NCBI RefSeq assembly: GCF_030272615.1
Contig: NC_081415.1
Coordinates: 233,770,803-233,834,802, forward strand
DNA: 64,000 nucleotides
Direction: 5' to 3'
DNA from: Cryptomeria japonica
Taxonomy: Eukaryota; Streptophyta; Pinopsida; Cupressales; Cupressaceae
Shown here piece by piece: positions 1 through 12,900 of this stretch. Position 1 is the first letter of the stretch; each line of letters begins with the position of its first letter. The translations under genes were made by a program, and so were the position numbers. The notes under the pieces were generated by a model, which did no database searches, had not been told where the DNA came from, and saw only the letters and a program-made list of their open reading frames with translations.

Positions 1-3000
1 AAACTTACCCAAAAGTAGACTTCTTGTCATCAACAAAACCTACCCAATCTAAGTCTGTAAAACCAACCAATCAAGGATCTTTGCTTCTGTTGTATAGAAT
101 GTCAAAGTCAAGTGTCCCTTTCACATATCTCAATACACACTTTGTTGCAACCCAATGTTCTGCTTTAGGGGCTATCATGAAATGAGATATGTAGCTCACA
201 ATATAACTAAGATCAAGTCTAGTGGTTGTAAGATAGATGAGACTGCCAACTAGTTGCCTAAATGTTGACTCATTCACCACAGGTGAATCTAAGTTGACTG
301 ATAGTTTCAGCCCTTTCTCCAAAGGTGTAGATGAAGGTTTGCAATCTGTCATCCTAAACTTATCCCACAAACTCCTAGCATACTTCAACTGAGAAATGAA
401 AATGCTGCCACCTGTTTAACAAACCTCTACACTAAGACAATAATGCAAAAGTCCCAAAACTGTCATATCAAATGTCTGACACGGATTCAATTTGATTTGC
501 TCAAGCAACTATGCTCCACTACCAGTAATGATGATATCATCCATGTAGATGACAAGAAAAATGAAGTCATTACCAGCACTCTTGACATACAAGTTCCGAC
601 CTGAAGGACTTCTCTGGAAGCCCTATGAAACCAAATATTGATCAATCTTGATGTACCATGCCTAGGGGCTTGTTTTAGGCCATAAAGAGCCTTCACCAAT
701 TTGGCTACTTGGTGTTCTTTTCCTACAACCTCGAAACCTTGAGGTCGTGTTGTGTAGACCTCTTCTGCCAAATCAGCATTGAAGAAGGCACTCTTCACGC
801 CCATTTGATGGACTTTCCTACCAGACTATGTTGCAATGTCTAGAACTAGTAGAATGGTGCTCATCTTTGGTTTAGGAGCAAAGGTTTCCTCATAATCAAT
901 GCATTCTTTTTGTGAGAAGTTTAGCCACCAATCGAGCTTTGTATTTATCAAGTGTTCCATCAACTTTATATTTCACTTTATAGACCCATTTGCAGCCAAT
1001 GGGTTTCTTTCTTGGTGGAAGATCTAACAGGACCCAAGTGTTGTTTTTCAAAAGACTATGATGTTCAACTTCCATAGCCTTTTCCCATTCAGGTTTACCT
1101 TTTGCCTCTGAATAAGTCTGGATAAGAACAAAATTGATTGTGTTCTTCTTCATGCTCTTGCCTCTAGATGATCTACCCTCAACAAGCTCATCATCCTAAA
1201 CATCACCAATAAACTTTTCCACCACTTAAGCTAGAGAGAAGAACCATCTACTTCCAAGTCAAGAGGATCATGACTTGGGCTGCCTGGAATAAAATCATTT
1301 GGATGTTGATCAGGTTGTCCTAAGGGAAATCTGGTGGTATGAGGTCATGCCTAGGAGATTCCACAAGTTTAGATTCGAAATCATCAGAATCCCTCCCTTT
1401 AGGTGGATCTAATGGAAGCCTAACACCTATATCTTTTGTCTATACAGGCTGATCTTCAGGATGCTAGATGTGAGAAGAGAAAAGAAAGGGCCCACCTTCT
1501 TCATAAAAAACCACATCTTTACTGAATGTGAGACGATCAATGTCAACATCAATCAGTCGATAGGCTTTATGATTGTCATTGTAGCCTGTAAGCACCAACT
1601 ATTGACTTTTAAAATCTAATTTGGTCATCTTTGCATCTGGAATCAAAACATATGCTATTGAACCAAAAACCTTGAGGTGGCTGATTTTAAGCTTCCTCCC
1701 AGACCAAGCTTCCTCGGGAGTCATCATCTTAATGGCCTATGTGGGAGACCAATTCAGAAGATATACTGCAATATACACTACCTCGGCCCAAAACTTCTTA
1801 GGCACATTCTTGTGTTGTAGCATACACCGAGCCACTTTTGTTATGGTTTGGTTCCTTCTCTTAACAATTCCATTCTGCTAAGGGGTATAGAGTGTGGTAA
1901 GTTGACACTTGATTCCATGTTTAGCACAGAAGTTGGTGAGTTCATTGGAACAAAAGTCACCCCCATTATCTGACCTAGGAGTTACGATGTGATGTCCTAA
2001 CTCTTTTTCAACTAATGCTTTAAACTTTTGAAATTCATTAAACACATCTAATTTTACTTTGAGAAAAAAAAACCAAATTTTTCTACTAGAATAATCAACA
2101 AACAAAAGAAAATACCTAGTACCGGGTGACCGATGTTGTATTTCTTGGACCACAAACATCTACATGAGCCAGCTGCAAGACCTTGGATGCTCTCCAAGCT
2201 TTTCCATCGGAAAATGGAGTTCAATGTTGCTTCCCTACTTGGCAAGCTCTGCACACACCATGTGTCTGTTGTTGAATCTCAAGTAAGCCTTCTACCAAAT
2301 TCTCCCAAGCCAACTGTGAGAGATATGATAGGTCGAGATGCCCATACCGCTAATTCCAAAGAGTGTTAATGAATGAACTCTTCGCAACCATTGCAATCTC
2401 CTGAGACTCTCCAGTATCAACCAGCCTATACAATCCATGATCTTCAAGGCCAACTACAATTGTCTTCTTGGACTCCTTATCAACAATGTGGCACTTGTGT
2501 ATGCTGAAGAGAACATCCAAGTTCAAATAGTGTTGCATCATCTAACTAACAGAAAGCAAATTGAGCACCATGCCCAAAACAAAGTATACATTGAGAAATA
2601 TGAGATTTCTCCCACCAAATGTAATCTGAACATTGTCCTTGTCGACAAGTGTATACTCTTCACCTCTATCAAAGATCACTAAATAGAAGGAAACCTTGTA
2701 CTCCGCGAACCAATCTCTCTTGTGTGTAAAATGTCAAGAAGCTCCAGAATCAATATACTAGGCAGATGATTTAACATGGTCTCCTAGTCTTTTGGCCATA
2801 AATGCATAAAAGGCGGACTCCTTCTGCTCAGTATGCTCTGCAATAGGGGCCTTCTGCTGAGACCCTCCCTAGTTGGATTTCTCATCAGCCAATCGTTTTC
2901 TACATTGTTTCTTCAAATGGCCAAGCTTACCACAACAATGACATGTGATAACCTTCTTGGAGCTATCCTCAGGTTTGCATTGTCCTTTTGGCTAAAAGGA

Positions 3001-3600
3001 CTCGCCTTTGCCTTTTGTTGCACAATTCACCGAACTTCAAGTCAACATTGGTGGACGTAATGTTGAGCGTTTCAACTTTAACAGAAGTGCTTGTAGGATC
3101 GTGGTAAGCTTTTTAGCATGATAACCATCATATCCTCTTCTTCCATCTTGCAACCAATAGCCTTCAATTGATTGCGAATATCCTTGATCTTTGTAAGGTG
3201 CTCCTACAGGGACCATCTTTTTGTCCATCATGATTGAAAACAGCATATTCTTCAGAAAGAATGCTCTGCCCTTGTCAAACGTTTCATGGAGATCCTTCAT
3301 ATGTGTCCAAATCTCCGCAACTGTCTTGCCAAAGAGCACTTGTGGAAGCATGTCATCAATGACTAACAACATAATGAGCATAACCACTTCCCTATTGCAC
3401 TCATCAAACTTTAACTGGTCTTTTCTTATTGTCGAGGGATGAGCAATTTTACCCAGAACAATTTAGTCCTAGAATCGGTATCCAAAAATGGTGAGCATGT
3501 GTTGTTACCATGTGTTGTATTTCTTGGCGTTGAAGCATTGACTACCCTCAAACATGAGGTTGGTCAATGAAGCCATCCCTCCCGTTTTCCAATGCATGAA
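1..3600 (-). pseudogene. Ty1/copia polyprotein remnant
   Basis: This is a decayed copia gag-pol read right to left; it continues off the left edge. Seen in order: gag fragment (3037-3387); CCHC knuckle near 2880-2960 (CHCCGKLGHLKKQC); protease active site DSGAS near 2735; integrase (1840-2260) with RSDNGGD; reverse transcriptase (480-1200) with GCKWVYKVKYKVDG and [13 protein letters not shown]; and the RT/RNase H junction (71-388) with LVGSLIYLT. Many stops and frame changes separate these blocks. In the integrase the usual ERxN motif reads KRRN, so the catalytic Glu is lost, and the codon just before QNG is a stop. The order gag-PR-INT-RT defines copia. It lies in the third coding intron of MED17, in the same direction as that gene. 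It cannot be active. Confidence 0.9.
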
Positions 3601-4399
3601 AAAAAAGATCAAAAAGCAAAGGAGCTGATCTAATTTTCCTAGTCAAAAAAGACCATGGCACAGATCCCAAGATGATCAGCTTTAGAAAAAATAAAACCCT
3701 TGCAAAAATAAATGTCCAATTGTGCCAAAAACCCTAGGTCTTGTGCAGCAGAGGAGACCCATGATTTTTTTTTAAAATCTGCAGATAAAAATGTCTAAAA
3801 TCTTACACGTCAAAACCCTAGGCGTACACAGCAAATCAGAGAAAGTTTTGGAAGAATTTGTGCAGTAAACCAAATGGCAATTTGCAGTAAGGAATCCATT
3901 AGTCATGAGCAAAAAGAAACTAGAAAGTCATGATTTTCATCAAATCTCAGAAAAAAAAACGCATCCAAGATGCAACAGATACAACAAAAAAACCAGTCAC
4001 TGTGAGACTCTGAGAACAAAAAAACACAGCTGAAATACTACGCACACGGTTGAAATACTTAGCAGACGCCTAGAAATGAAGTCACAGCTGCCAAAAAACC
4101 TTTCACATCTGCAAAAACATTGACCAGAGGCAGCTTTGAGCCTGAAACAAACCATTCTCTACCGAAAAGAACACGAGTTTGCTCTGAACTCGTTTTAAAA
4201 AAAAAACATAAACCCTAGCATAATTTTGAAAGGAACGCCACAAATCTGCTAGCCACAACTTTCTCATAAAAAAACTTTCAAAAAAATAGACCCTCGATTT
4301 TATTTTCTAAAAAAATCAAAAAAACTTCTGAAAACCAATTTTCAGGATTATCAAAATTTTTTGTTCATAAGAAAAAATTCATTTAAGAAAAATTTACCA

Positions 4400-4411
4400 G
4401 CTCTGATACCA
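4400..4411 (-). other. primer binding site of the left copia element
   Basis: On the minus strand this reads TGGTATCAGAGC, the usual plant copia complement to the 3' end of initiator methionine tRNA. It directly abuts the CA that ends the adjoining LTR and precedes the gag remnant, which fixes the element's direction. Confidence 0.85.
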
Positions 4412-4621
4412 TGAAATTGTAAATTGATATTTACAATGGAGATGAAAGACTCCATAAATAACAAATTACAAGACAATGTCTCTAATAAAACAGAAACAAA
4501 TGTAAACTGAAAAACATAAAGTTTCTAATATTACAATATGACCATTAAACATAACAATAATTACTTTAATAAAAATACACTCCACCCTTCGTCTCTTGTC
4601 ACATAAGAAACCCTAATACAA
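4412..4621 (-). repeat. 5' LTR of the left copia element, about 210 bp
   Basis: Next to the primer binding site is a segment that on the minus strand starts TGTATTAGGGTTTC and ends AATTTCA, giving the TG...CA termini of an LTR. The inner edge is fixed by the primer site. The outer edge at 4621 is inferred from the TG dinucleotide only, because the other LTR is outside the window and no target duplication can be compared. A short LTR of this size is usual for Ale/Retrofit-like copia lineages. Confidence 0.5.
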
Positions 4622-5689
4622 TGAGAGTGTGACAAAGAATTGGGATCTAGCCCCTGAGTGTGCTTATTTAGATGCTATAGTTGCATATCTTGCCTAGGTC
4701 TCCATAGATGAGGCAGCTTCTGCACTTGACACAGCTAGTAAGAGTGGCAATCCAATGGATTGTGGTTCAAATGTTCACCTTGAAGCTTCTGATGAAGAAG
4801 AATATGAATATAAAATATCGATTGTAATTTGAATTTTCATTGTGTAATGACATTTTGAGACTTGAGCATTATCATTTTTTAAAATTGTGAATATGATATT
4901 ATCAGATCATATTCCCTGTATAAACCTTTGTTTTTTGACTCAACCTTGTAACACTTTTAGATGTGAACATGATTGAAGTTTGTTTGATTCCATTCACAAA
5001 AGAAATGTAATAAGTTGTCTCAAAAATGCATTAATTACTTAATTTTTGTACAATACAATCTTCATCTTCACACGAGAAAGGTGGAGAACATAGTTGCTCA
5101 AGAGCTTATAAAGTTGGATGAGATTGATCTATACAAAGATTGGCCTATGTAGGATGTTGATGCCCACTTGTTTATAGATAACAAGAGTTCTAATTTCAAA
5201 AGGCAAGCTATGGAGGTGTAGCTACATAGAAATTGGAGACATTGAATTGGACGACATCATTGCAAATGATGTTGAACAGAAAGCAGAGGAGAAGTCATTG
5301 TCATGTGCCTTTCTTACAAGAGTAGAGACACAACCAAGCCCAAGGAGAAAGCATTATCCCCCACCCCGAGAAACTTTTCTCCAGAATGAGGAAGAAGAAA
5401 TTGTAAATTATTGTAACTTGCATGGATATGCAATTTATGATGATGATTTTCAATTACAATCATAATATATTCATTATACATAGTTATCAATCAGGCATCA
5501 TATTTGAATGATGTGATATTGTACTTCTTCTTGTAATAATGTTTTGCATTAAATTTATATTTTTTAGAGGAATTTAAGTATTTTTTTAAGTTGCCAAGTT
5601 TTGCACATTCACAAAGTCCTAGTCAAATTTGGGCCTACTGAGAATTCACTAATGATAGACTCAAAATTTTGATCTAATTGAAAGAGAAA
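4622..5689 (+). other. intronic spacer with unidentified coding-like remnants
   Basis: This stretch lies within the third coding intron of MED17. Two plus-strand patches look formerly coding: 4640-4830, whose frame reads WDLAPECAYLDA followed after a stop by an acidic tail; and 5080-5465, whose frame reads VENIVAQELIKLDEIDLYKDW and ends in an acidic 72-residue ORF (5247-5465). Stops interrupt both. They could be the decayed end of a transposon protein, but no family is recognised. The rest is AT-rich without visible structure. Confidence 0.3.
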
Positions 5690-6235
5690 CAAAACCAAAC
5701 TAGGATTTTTCAAATGAAACTTGACCTGCAACCATCAAATACCTTTATCATATGAGGTTTTATGAACTTTCCTAATTATTTAATTGAGCCAGGGTATCGA
5801 GAGCTTCTTGAGCTAGAAAAACTGTTTATTGTCTGTCTACCTTTAAAATATCCTAATTGATATTTGTTTATAATGTCAGATAGAAGAAGTTAATAGCCTC
5901 TTGATTATTTGCGGATAAAATTTTGAATATGGTATTAATAATTACATAAATAAATGCATCTGAATCACTAAGATTTCTGGATGTTCCTTTTCAGGAATCA
6001 GTAAGATGCCTAGAAAATTGAGCTTTAGTAATATTCTGAGTGCAACCAACCATTTAAACATCTCACGGTCACCCTTTCTGATAATGTCCCACGAATTTTG
6101 TTATAATTAAGCAGGATAGCCATCAGATTCAGGTGCTTTTCCAAGTCTCAAAAAGAAAACAATAATCTAAGCTCTTCCTCAATAATCCTGTTAATGAATT
6201 CCTTGTTCTAATAATGTGTTATGATATCAAGTAAA
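5690..6235 (-). pseudogene. LINE (non-LTR) reverse-transcriptase remnant
   Basis: The minus-strand translation matches the N-terminal part of plant L1-type reverse transcriptase. LGKAPESDGYPA is the counterpart of the conserved GKAPGPDG block. It is followed by WDIIRK, a hydrophobic stretch ending LLIPE (family pattern: SLIPK), and further left GYFKGRQTINSF, the counterpart of the QGGFVPGRQI block. Stops and frame changes break it throughout. Endonuclease and RNase H parts were not recognised. It lies in the third coding intron of MED17. Confidence 0.65.
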
Positions 6236-6852
6236 TATATAGGAAAGAGGAATCATGAATTTTCTTTAGGCAACTGTCTCAATAAGGAGTTAGGGATGGT
6301 CTAAATATACATTCAATTTCTCTTCATTCTTCGGCTATAAAACCATCTATCTTCTAATTTTAATTTAAAGCTTCTAAATCATGAATTTGTCAGACATAAG
6401 CCCAGTTTAGTGTACAAAAGTATCTATCCTAGGGATAAATTCAAGCACCCAAATATAGAGATGAGCTGACAAGGATAGATCAATAGTGGTCTAATTGTAA
6501 AAATATTATGTGTTACTTATGATACTGTCTATGTGGATCAAACTTGCATGGTTATGTTAGAAACATAGAATTTTGTAATATTTTTAATTAAAATTTAAAA
6601 AATTCACAATTTAAAAGTACAGGTTTGCAAAAAAACAGAATCAAGTTGTTTAGAGATTGCACAATTCTCTAAATTGACCTATCTATGGAGAACAGCACTT
6701 TTGGACACACATGCTCCAGTATCAAGGCAATTTGGAACTTTTGGATTGTTCTGAAATTTGCATCAATTTCATACATCAAATTAATAATGTGCACGGAGAC
6801 TTAAGATGATGTTTAACACAATTTTTGCAACATCATATAAAAGACGATGTAC
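6236..6852. other. intron 3 spacer of MED17
   Basis: AT-rich intronic DNA just downstream (in MED17 sense) of the third coding exon. It begins, in gene direction, with the donor GTACATC at 6852. No gene, repeat or further MED17 exon was recognised here. Confidence 0.5.
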
Positions 6853-6966
6853 CCGAAAAGATTGCAACTTGGTAGATGCAGAAATAGCTAAGTCTGACAG
6901 TACTTCACTTGGCAATTGCTTGGGCCTTGTCATTCCCGCAACAGTCACTGCATCATTTGCCTCAAC
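6853..6966 (-). CDS. MED17: MED17 coding exon 3, 33.7 kb from exon 2
   Basis: This 114-nt exon encodes exactly 38 codons with no stop, starting [19 protein letters not shown] and ending TKLQSFR. The acceptor is CTTGTTCTAG and the donor is TTCGG then GTACAT. The [13 protein letters not shown] block is among the most conserved stretches of plant MED17 and follows the WQWQ...DLI block of exon 2 in the family. Phase and strand agree with exon 2. It is too short for simple ORF calling. Confidence 0.85.
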
Positions 6967-9900
6967 CTAGAACAAGAAGAATAACTGAATGGATTAATAA
7001 ATTAAAAATTTAAACCTCACATAAAGATAGAATAAACTACAATCTATTTTCTGAAAGAACCATAACAATAATACCCCACCCACTGTACACAATTATGATT
7101 AGAAATCTCAATTGTTGATAATAGTAAAACAGATGATTGGGTTGCACGAATAATAATTTACGTTGGGTGTATGTATACGTGTGAGTCAGCTTTCTCGCCT
7201 AAGAAATTTCTTACAAGTTTGCAATAACCGTAAACAAGAGAACAAGCATTTTAATTAAAGAATAAAGACACAATATTCCCACAGTCCATTATAGTGAACA
7301 TGAGTGTTTCTGGAAGAAAACTGTGCCAAAATTTTTGTATCGATACAAAACTTCCCACAGTCCATTACAGTGACTATGAGCATTTCTGTACGAACAGTTA
7401 TCAAAAATTTTATATCAATATAAAAAATTTGACACAGTTTTCTTCTAGAAATGCTTGTATTCAAGCATTTCAATGTCATGCAATACAGATTCGCCTTCAT
7501 GGCATTCATTTGTCTCAAAACTCTTAAGCATGAACTTTAGCTAATGGCATTTGTGGTTCATTTTCAGCTATGCACTTCAAAACTTCTATTACCTAATCAC
7601 ATCTTATGTAACGAATCAGTTTGAAGTATATATGCAAATATTACCCATTCAATTTTCCACTTTTAATGTCTAAGTGACACATGGATGTTTTATAAAGTGA
7701 GGGACCACACTGCGTATACACCCAATTTTTGCTTTATTAACACTTTCATCACCCAAGATTTGTCAGCACCATAGAAATGGGACTCGCCTAGACTCGGCGA
7801 GTCTGAGTACGAGTCATGCCCAGCGAGTCCCAGGGACTCAGACTCGGACTCGTCCGAGTCTAGCGAGTAAAATTGCCAGACTCGCCGAGTTGGCGAGTTT
7901 GGATCAAACTCGCCAAACTCGACGAGTCCTGAGCCCCAGACTCGACCGGCGTCAAGCCAAAAGTAAAACACAAAAAAAATTAATTTGCAATGTTTTTTTA
8001 ATTCCGTTTTTTTTTTGTTAATTATCTTCTATCCCTAAAAGTGACTTTCATTTCATTCACTTGCAAAAAAGGAGTAAAATGAGTTGGGAAGAAAAACAAG
8101 GGTGCATAGAAGAAAAACCAGCAAGGAGGAAGCTCAAGTTTTCTTCAATTTGTCACATTGGAGCTGCATTGTGTTTGGATTTGGTGCATCAAGAGTTGGA
8201 TAGGAAGACTTTGCAGCTCATTTCAAGCTTGTTGTAAGAGGTAAGATTGTTTTTTTGAAGATTAGTTTGTTTCTTGTATGCAAAAATTCCATTTTCTATT
8301 CATTTATTTAGAAAGTTTTACATTTTCTTTCAAAATCTTTTGTATGTTTGTATGTAGCATGTAACATGTAGTATGTAGTTGTAGTGTTGTACTATGTAGT
8401 GTTTGTAAATTTCTTCTTTTTGTCAAACCCTACTTTAGTTTTTTTGAATGTATGTAATATGTATTAATTTTATTTTGTATTTGTAATGTTTTATTGCAGC
8501 AAACTTCACTTTATTATTTGCCTCAACTTCAAGTTTCACAAAACTATCCTAAAATGTCTACTTCAACTTCTAGACCCCCCATTAGAAAGGACCCTGCTTG
8601 GAAATATCATGAGGATTTTCCAAGGCAAAGAAAGGGGCAAACAAAATGTATGTTTTGCAAAACAATATTCCATGGAGGTATATATAGGCTGAAATACCAT
8701 ATTGTTGGTGTGCGTGGACATGATACCGAACCATGCCTAAAAGCAGTCCTTGAGGCCGTACGTGAATGTTATGTAATGGTTGAGGAAATTGAAAGGAAAA
8801 AGAAACAAAAGGAGGATCGACCGGCCATTGGGAGAGAGACAGTTTTAGGAAGAGGGGCACAATTAGGTTGTGTTGGAGGCCCTTCTTCCTTACCTCCATA
8901 TCGTCCCACTCAGTTTGCTACTGCTGGTGCTTCCGCTTCTGCTTCTGCTTCTATAAGTGGCAGTGCCACCGCCACTTCTCATGCTCCTAGCACTAGTAGT
9001 TGTAGTGGGAGTGTTAGCATTGGGCCTAGGATTCGTAAATCTAGGTTGGATTCCTTCTTTGTGCCTCGCACTACTCCTGGGTCCCAACCGTCGCTTGAGG
9101 GCATGGGTTGGAACAAGGAGGTCCATGATGCTGCTAAAATGGCAGTTGGCAGGTTTTGGAGCTACAACTGTATTCCATTCTTTGTAGCCAGGTGAATGTT
9201 TTACTAACTTTTATGTTTGATAACTTTGATTGTTTTAATTTTTATACTTAACTTATCTCATTGAATTTTTATACTTAACTTATCTCATTGAGTTTCTTTG
9301 CGATAGGTCTCCTTATTGGCAAGAAATGGTTGATGCCATTACCATATGCGGGGCGGGGTTCAAAGCCCCTAGTGAGAGTGATTTGAGGGGACCCATTTTG
9401 TCTCAAATGGTGGATGATGTGAAGAAGGATTTAGATGCACCATCATGACTGATGGTTGGACGGATAGGAGAAATAGAACTCTCCTTAATTTTCTTGTTTC
9501 TTCTACAGGTGATTGATTAATTTTAGTTTCATATAGTCTTTAATTTTTTACTTTTTATTTAATGGTTTATTGAATGATCATTGACCTAGCTTTATTTTTT
9601 TATTTCAGGGGGCACCGTTTTCATCAAGTCCATTGATGCCTCCGCCCATTGCAAGAATGCCACCTACCTATGTGAGCAAATAGAGGAGGTGATTGAAGAT
9701 GTGGGTGAGGAGAACATGGTACAGGTGGTGACCGACAATGCAGCAAATTATGTTGTTGCGGATAAACTTTTGATTACAAACTAATTTTGTTTGCAAATTA
9801 ATTACTATCTTGTAGTTTGTACCTCCATTAATTACAATTTACAATGCAACAAATTATGTTGCTGCAGGTAGACTATTGATGGAGAGGCACCCATCTATAG

Positions 9901-12900
9901 TTTGGACTCCATGTGTTGCTCATTGCATTGACCTCATGTTGGAGGATATTGGAAAAATACCATGGGTCAAGAGATGTGTAGAAAGGGCAAGAAATGTCTG
10001 CAAATTTGTATATAATCATTCATGAGTGTTGGCTCTTATGAGACAATACACAGAGCAGAAGGAGTTAGCTCGTCCAGAAATCACAAGATTTGCCACAAGC
10101 TTCCTCACATTGCAGTCCATGCTTAGGTCTAAGTCTGCCTTGAGACGTATGATTGTTGGTGAGGAGTGGTCTTCCTCATCCTATGCTACCACCCCTATAG
10201 GGAAAGATATGGCAGACTGCATTTTTGATGAGCAAGGCTTTTGGGTCCCTTGTGATGAGATAGTGAAGGTAATTTTTTTATAAATTCTACAATTTAACTT
10301 CATGTTTTATAACTTATTATATGTATTCTCTTATTTGCTCATTTTTCTAAATTACACAATATTTTCAATTTTGCAGTTTGTTAAGCCCTTGGTGGTTTTG
10401 TTGCGAGTTGCGGATGGAGATAAGCCCGCAATGGGCTATATATATGAGGGCATGGATAGGGCGAAGGAGGCCATCAGATTCGTCTATGGAGGAGATGAGA
10501 GCGAGTATGGTCCCATTTGGGAGATCATTGATAGGAGATGGCATCATCAGCTTCATAGGCCCATCCATGCGGCAACCTATTAGCTGAATCCAGCATTCAG
10601 TTTTATCCCTTCTTTCAAGGCTGATGTGGAGGTCCTTAATGGGCTATACACAATCATGGAGAAGATGGGACCTGTTGGTACTTCTCAGATAGACAATTTT
10701 CGAGAGCTACAGTTGTTCTCAGGTGCACAAGGGGAGACCTTCTCTCATCCTGTCGCCAAAGACGGTGGGACAACTATGATGCCAGGTAAAAATAAATTGT
10801 AAGGCTTAATTTTAGTTTTATTCAATACCATATTGTAACTTGTTAAATGAGTTCATGAGTGAGACTGATTTTATTTATTTTTCTCATTTCAAACTCAGAT
10901 CATTGGTGGAGCTTTTTTGACCCAGAGACACCAAATATTCAAAAGTTGGCCATTCGCATCTTGAGCCAACCATGCAACGCATCAGGTTGTGAGCACAATT
11001 GGAGTATGTTTGAGCACATACACTCCAAGAGGCGCAATAGATTATCTGTGGAGAAGATGAATGATCTCGTCTTTGTTCACTACAACCTTCGCCTGAGAAT
11101 GAGAAAGAATGCATTAGTTGACATCTCTCCTATCATTCTAGATGAGGTTGATCTTGAAGCAGAGTGGGCCAATGAGAATCAGACAACTCCTAGGACTCCT
11201 ACAGTTGTATTTAGTGATGATGACATTGATTGGATCGACCAGGTAGATATAGAGGCTGAGGCTGTAGCCATGGCAGAGGAGAAGCAGAGAGCACGAGCAG
11301 AGACAGGAAATACTACGACTCAGAGTGACACAGCTGTTCCTGATGTTGGTGAGCATGACACAACTGTTCCTGATGTTGGTGAGCATGGCATGGTGTCACG
11401 GGGAGCGACTATGGCTGCTGAATCATCCAGGACCTACTTTAAACGCCTTCGCAGGGGCCAGGGCGAGAGGGTGCACGGCCCTCTGAGCCATAGGCTTGTA
11501 CACTTGTAGTTGTATTTAGTATTTACTATTTACCTTTGGTATTTGTATGAAACATTTGATGGTGATCATATGATGACATGGATTTTTTATTCCATGAGTT
11601 TTGTAATATTGTATACATTTGACAATATTTATATATCTATGTTTGTTATTTTCTTCAGCTACAATTTGCATTTATGCTTATGTGATTGATGTATACTTGT
11701 GTATGTAATCAAATGAGCCGAGTTTGATGATGTTTTTGTGTCTTTAAGGTGTATTCAATAAAGGGTGTCTGAAACAAGTTTTAAATCTTTTAAAATCTCT
11801 AAATTTCTTGAGTTTTTCACTTTCCCGAATCCAACCGAGTCTGGAGCCAAGTCTGACACCGAGTCCCGAGTCCGAGTCAGCCTTGCCGAGTCCGATCCCG
11901 TTTCTTTGGTCAGCACACTTACGCCAGGACTAAGGTGGGCAGCTTTTGATACTTGGTGAAAGATGTGTATCAGCTATCCTTCTGGTTGTTTGCTTCTCCC
12001 TCTGAAGCTCCTTTTGCATTTGGTCTATATGTAGTCAACGTTATCAGCCTAGATGACAATGCCCTACAGCATGATTGTTTGAGATTCAACTTAAGGGGTC
12101 TAATCCATATCTATAGTTTTCCCCTATTTCATTTCTCCATGACAAGAAAACATATCATTTGATCTACTCACGCAAATACATTTGTCTTACAAATAGAGGC
12201 AGCTTACATTGAGGAAAAGTCAATATAAAGGTCTTGAATATTTCAAGAATAAGAGTCGTGCCATCAATGTTTACCAAGTCTTTAGAGTCCCAAACTATGA
12301 TGTACTTAGGTCTTCTTCTATCCATCTTAACTCACCTCTACAACCATCTCTCGCCAAGTGGTGTGAGCCAAGGTTTAGATTAATGCACTGACAAGTTGAC
12401 TAAAGCTAAAAATCCCTAACCCTGATCTCTATTTTTTTGTTACATCCGTATATATTGTGAGTGTTGTGTGGTCCATGAATTAAATTGCATAGTATTGCTC
12501 AGTATTTCTATCTTCTAATTGTTGTTGCCAATAGCCCGCCCTTGCCATTTAATGGCATTATAATCTTCATGCTTCTGCTTACCGCCAAGTATCATCCCTT
12601 CTGACAAAAAGTGTTTGTTGACAGCCCTGGACCACTGTGTGGACCAACACTATTCAACTGTGTTGGGATCTAAAACAGACTTCTATTTTTTTTATTTAGA
12701 GGATCATCGTGTTATAGAAACCTATTTTAGGCCCAACATAATTAGTGCTTGCCCAAAAGAAAAATGATTCTCATATTTAAAGGTGTCATCTATTTAAAAG
12801 GTTCCAAAAGTTATCCATTTGCCTTTGCAACAAATCCAACTCTTTCCATAAGGGTATATTTTGAAAGAAGACAATGTATATACAATAAAAAGACAAATAG

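Larger units (their letters stand above)
7770..11908 (+). mobile_element. complete hAT DNA transposon, 4.1 kb, transposase dead
   Basis: Both ends can be fixed. The left end reads CATAGAAATGGGACTCG, and the right end read on the opposite strand is CAAAGAAACGGGATCGG, so the termini are imperfect inverted repeats starting with CA. Perfect 8-bp target duplications (GTCAGCAC) flank them. Inside the ends lie dense arrays of ACTCG/CGAGT motifs, and between them a multi-exon transposase gene on the plus strand (8554-11509). The structure is that of an autonomous hAT element, but the transposase has stops and a frame change. It could still be moved by an enzyme supplied elsewhere. It is inserted in the giant intron of MED17, in the opposite direction to that gene. 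Confidence 0.88.

Noticed and set aside
8582-8899. Minus-strand 105-codon ORF opposite hAT exon 1
   Set aside because: It is a shadow of the transposase exon, whose plus frame carries the BED zinc finger.
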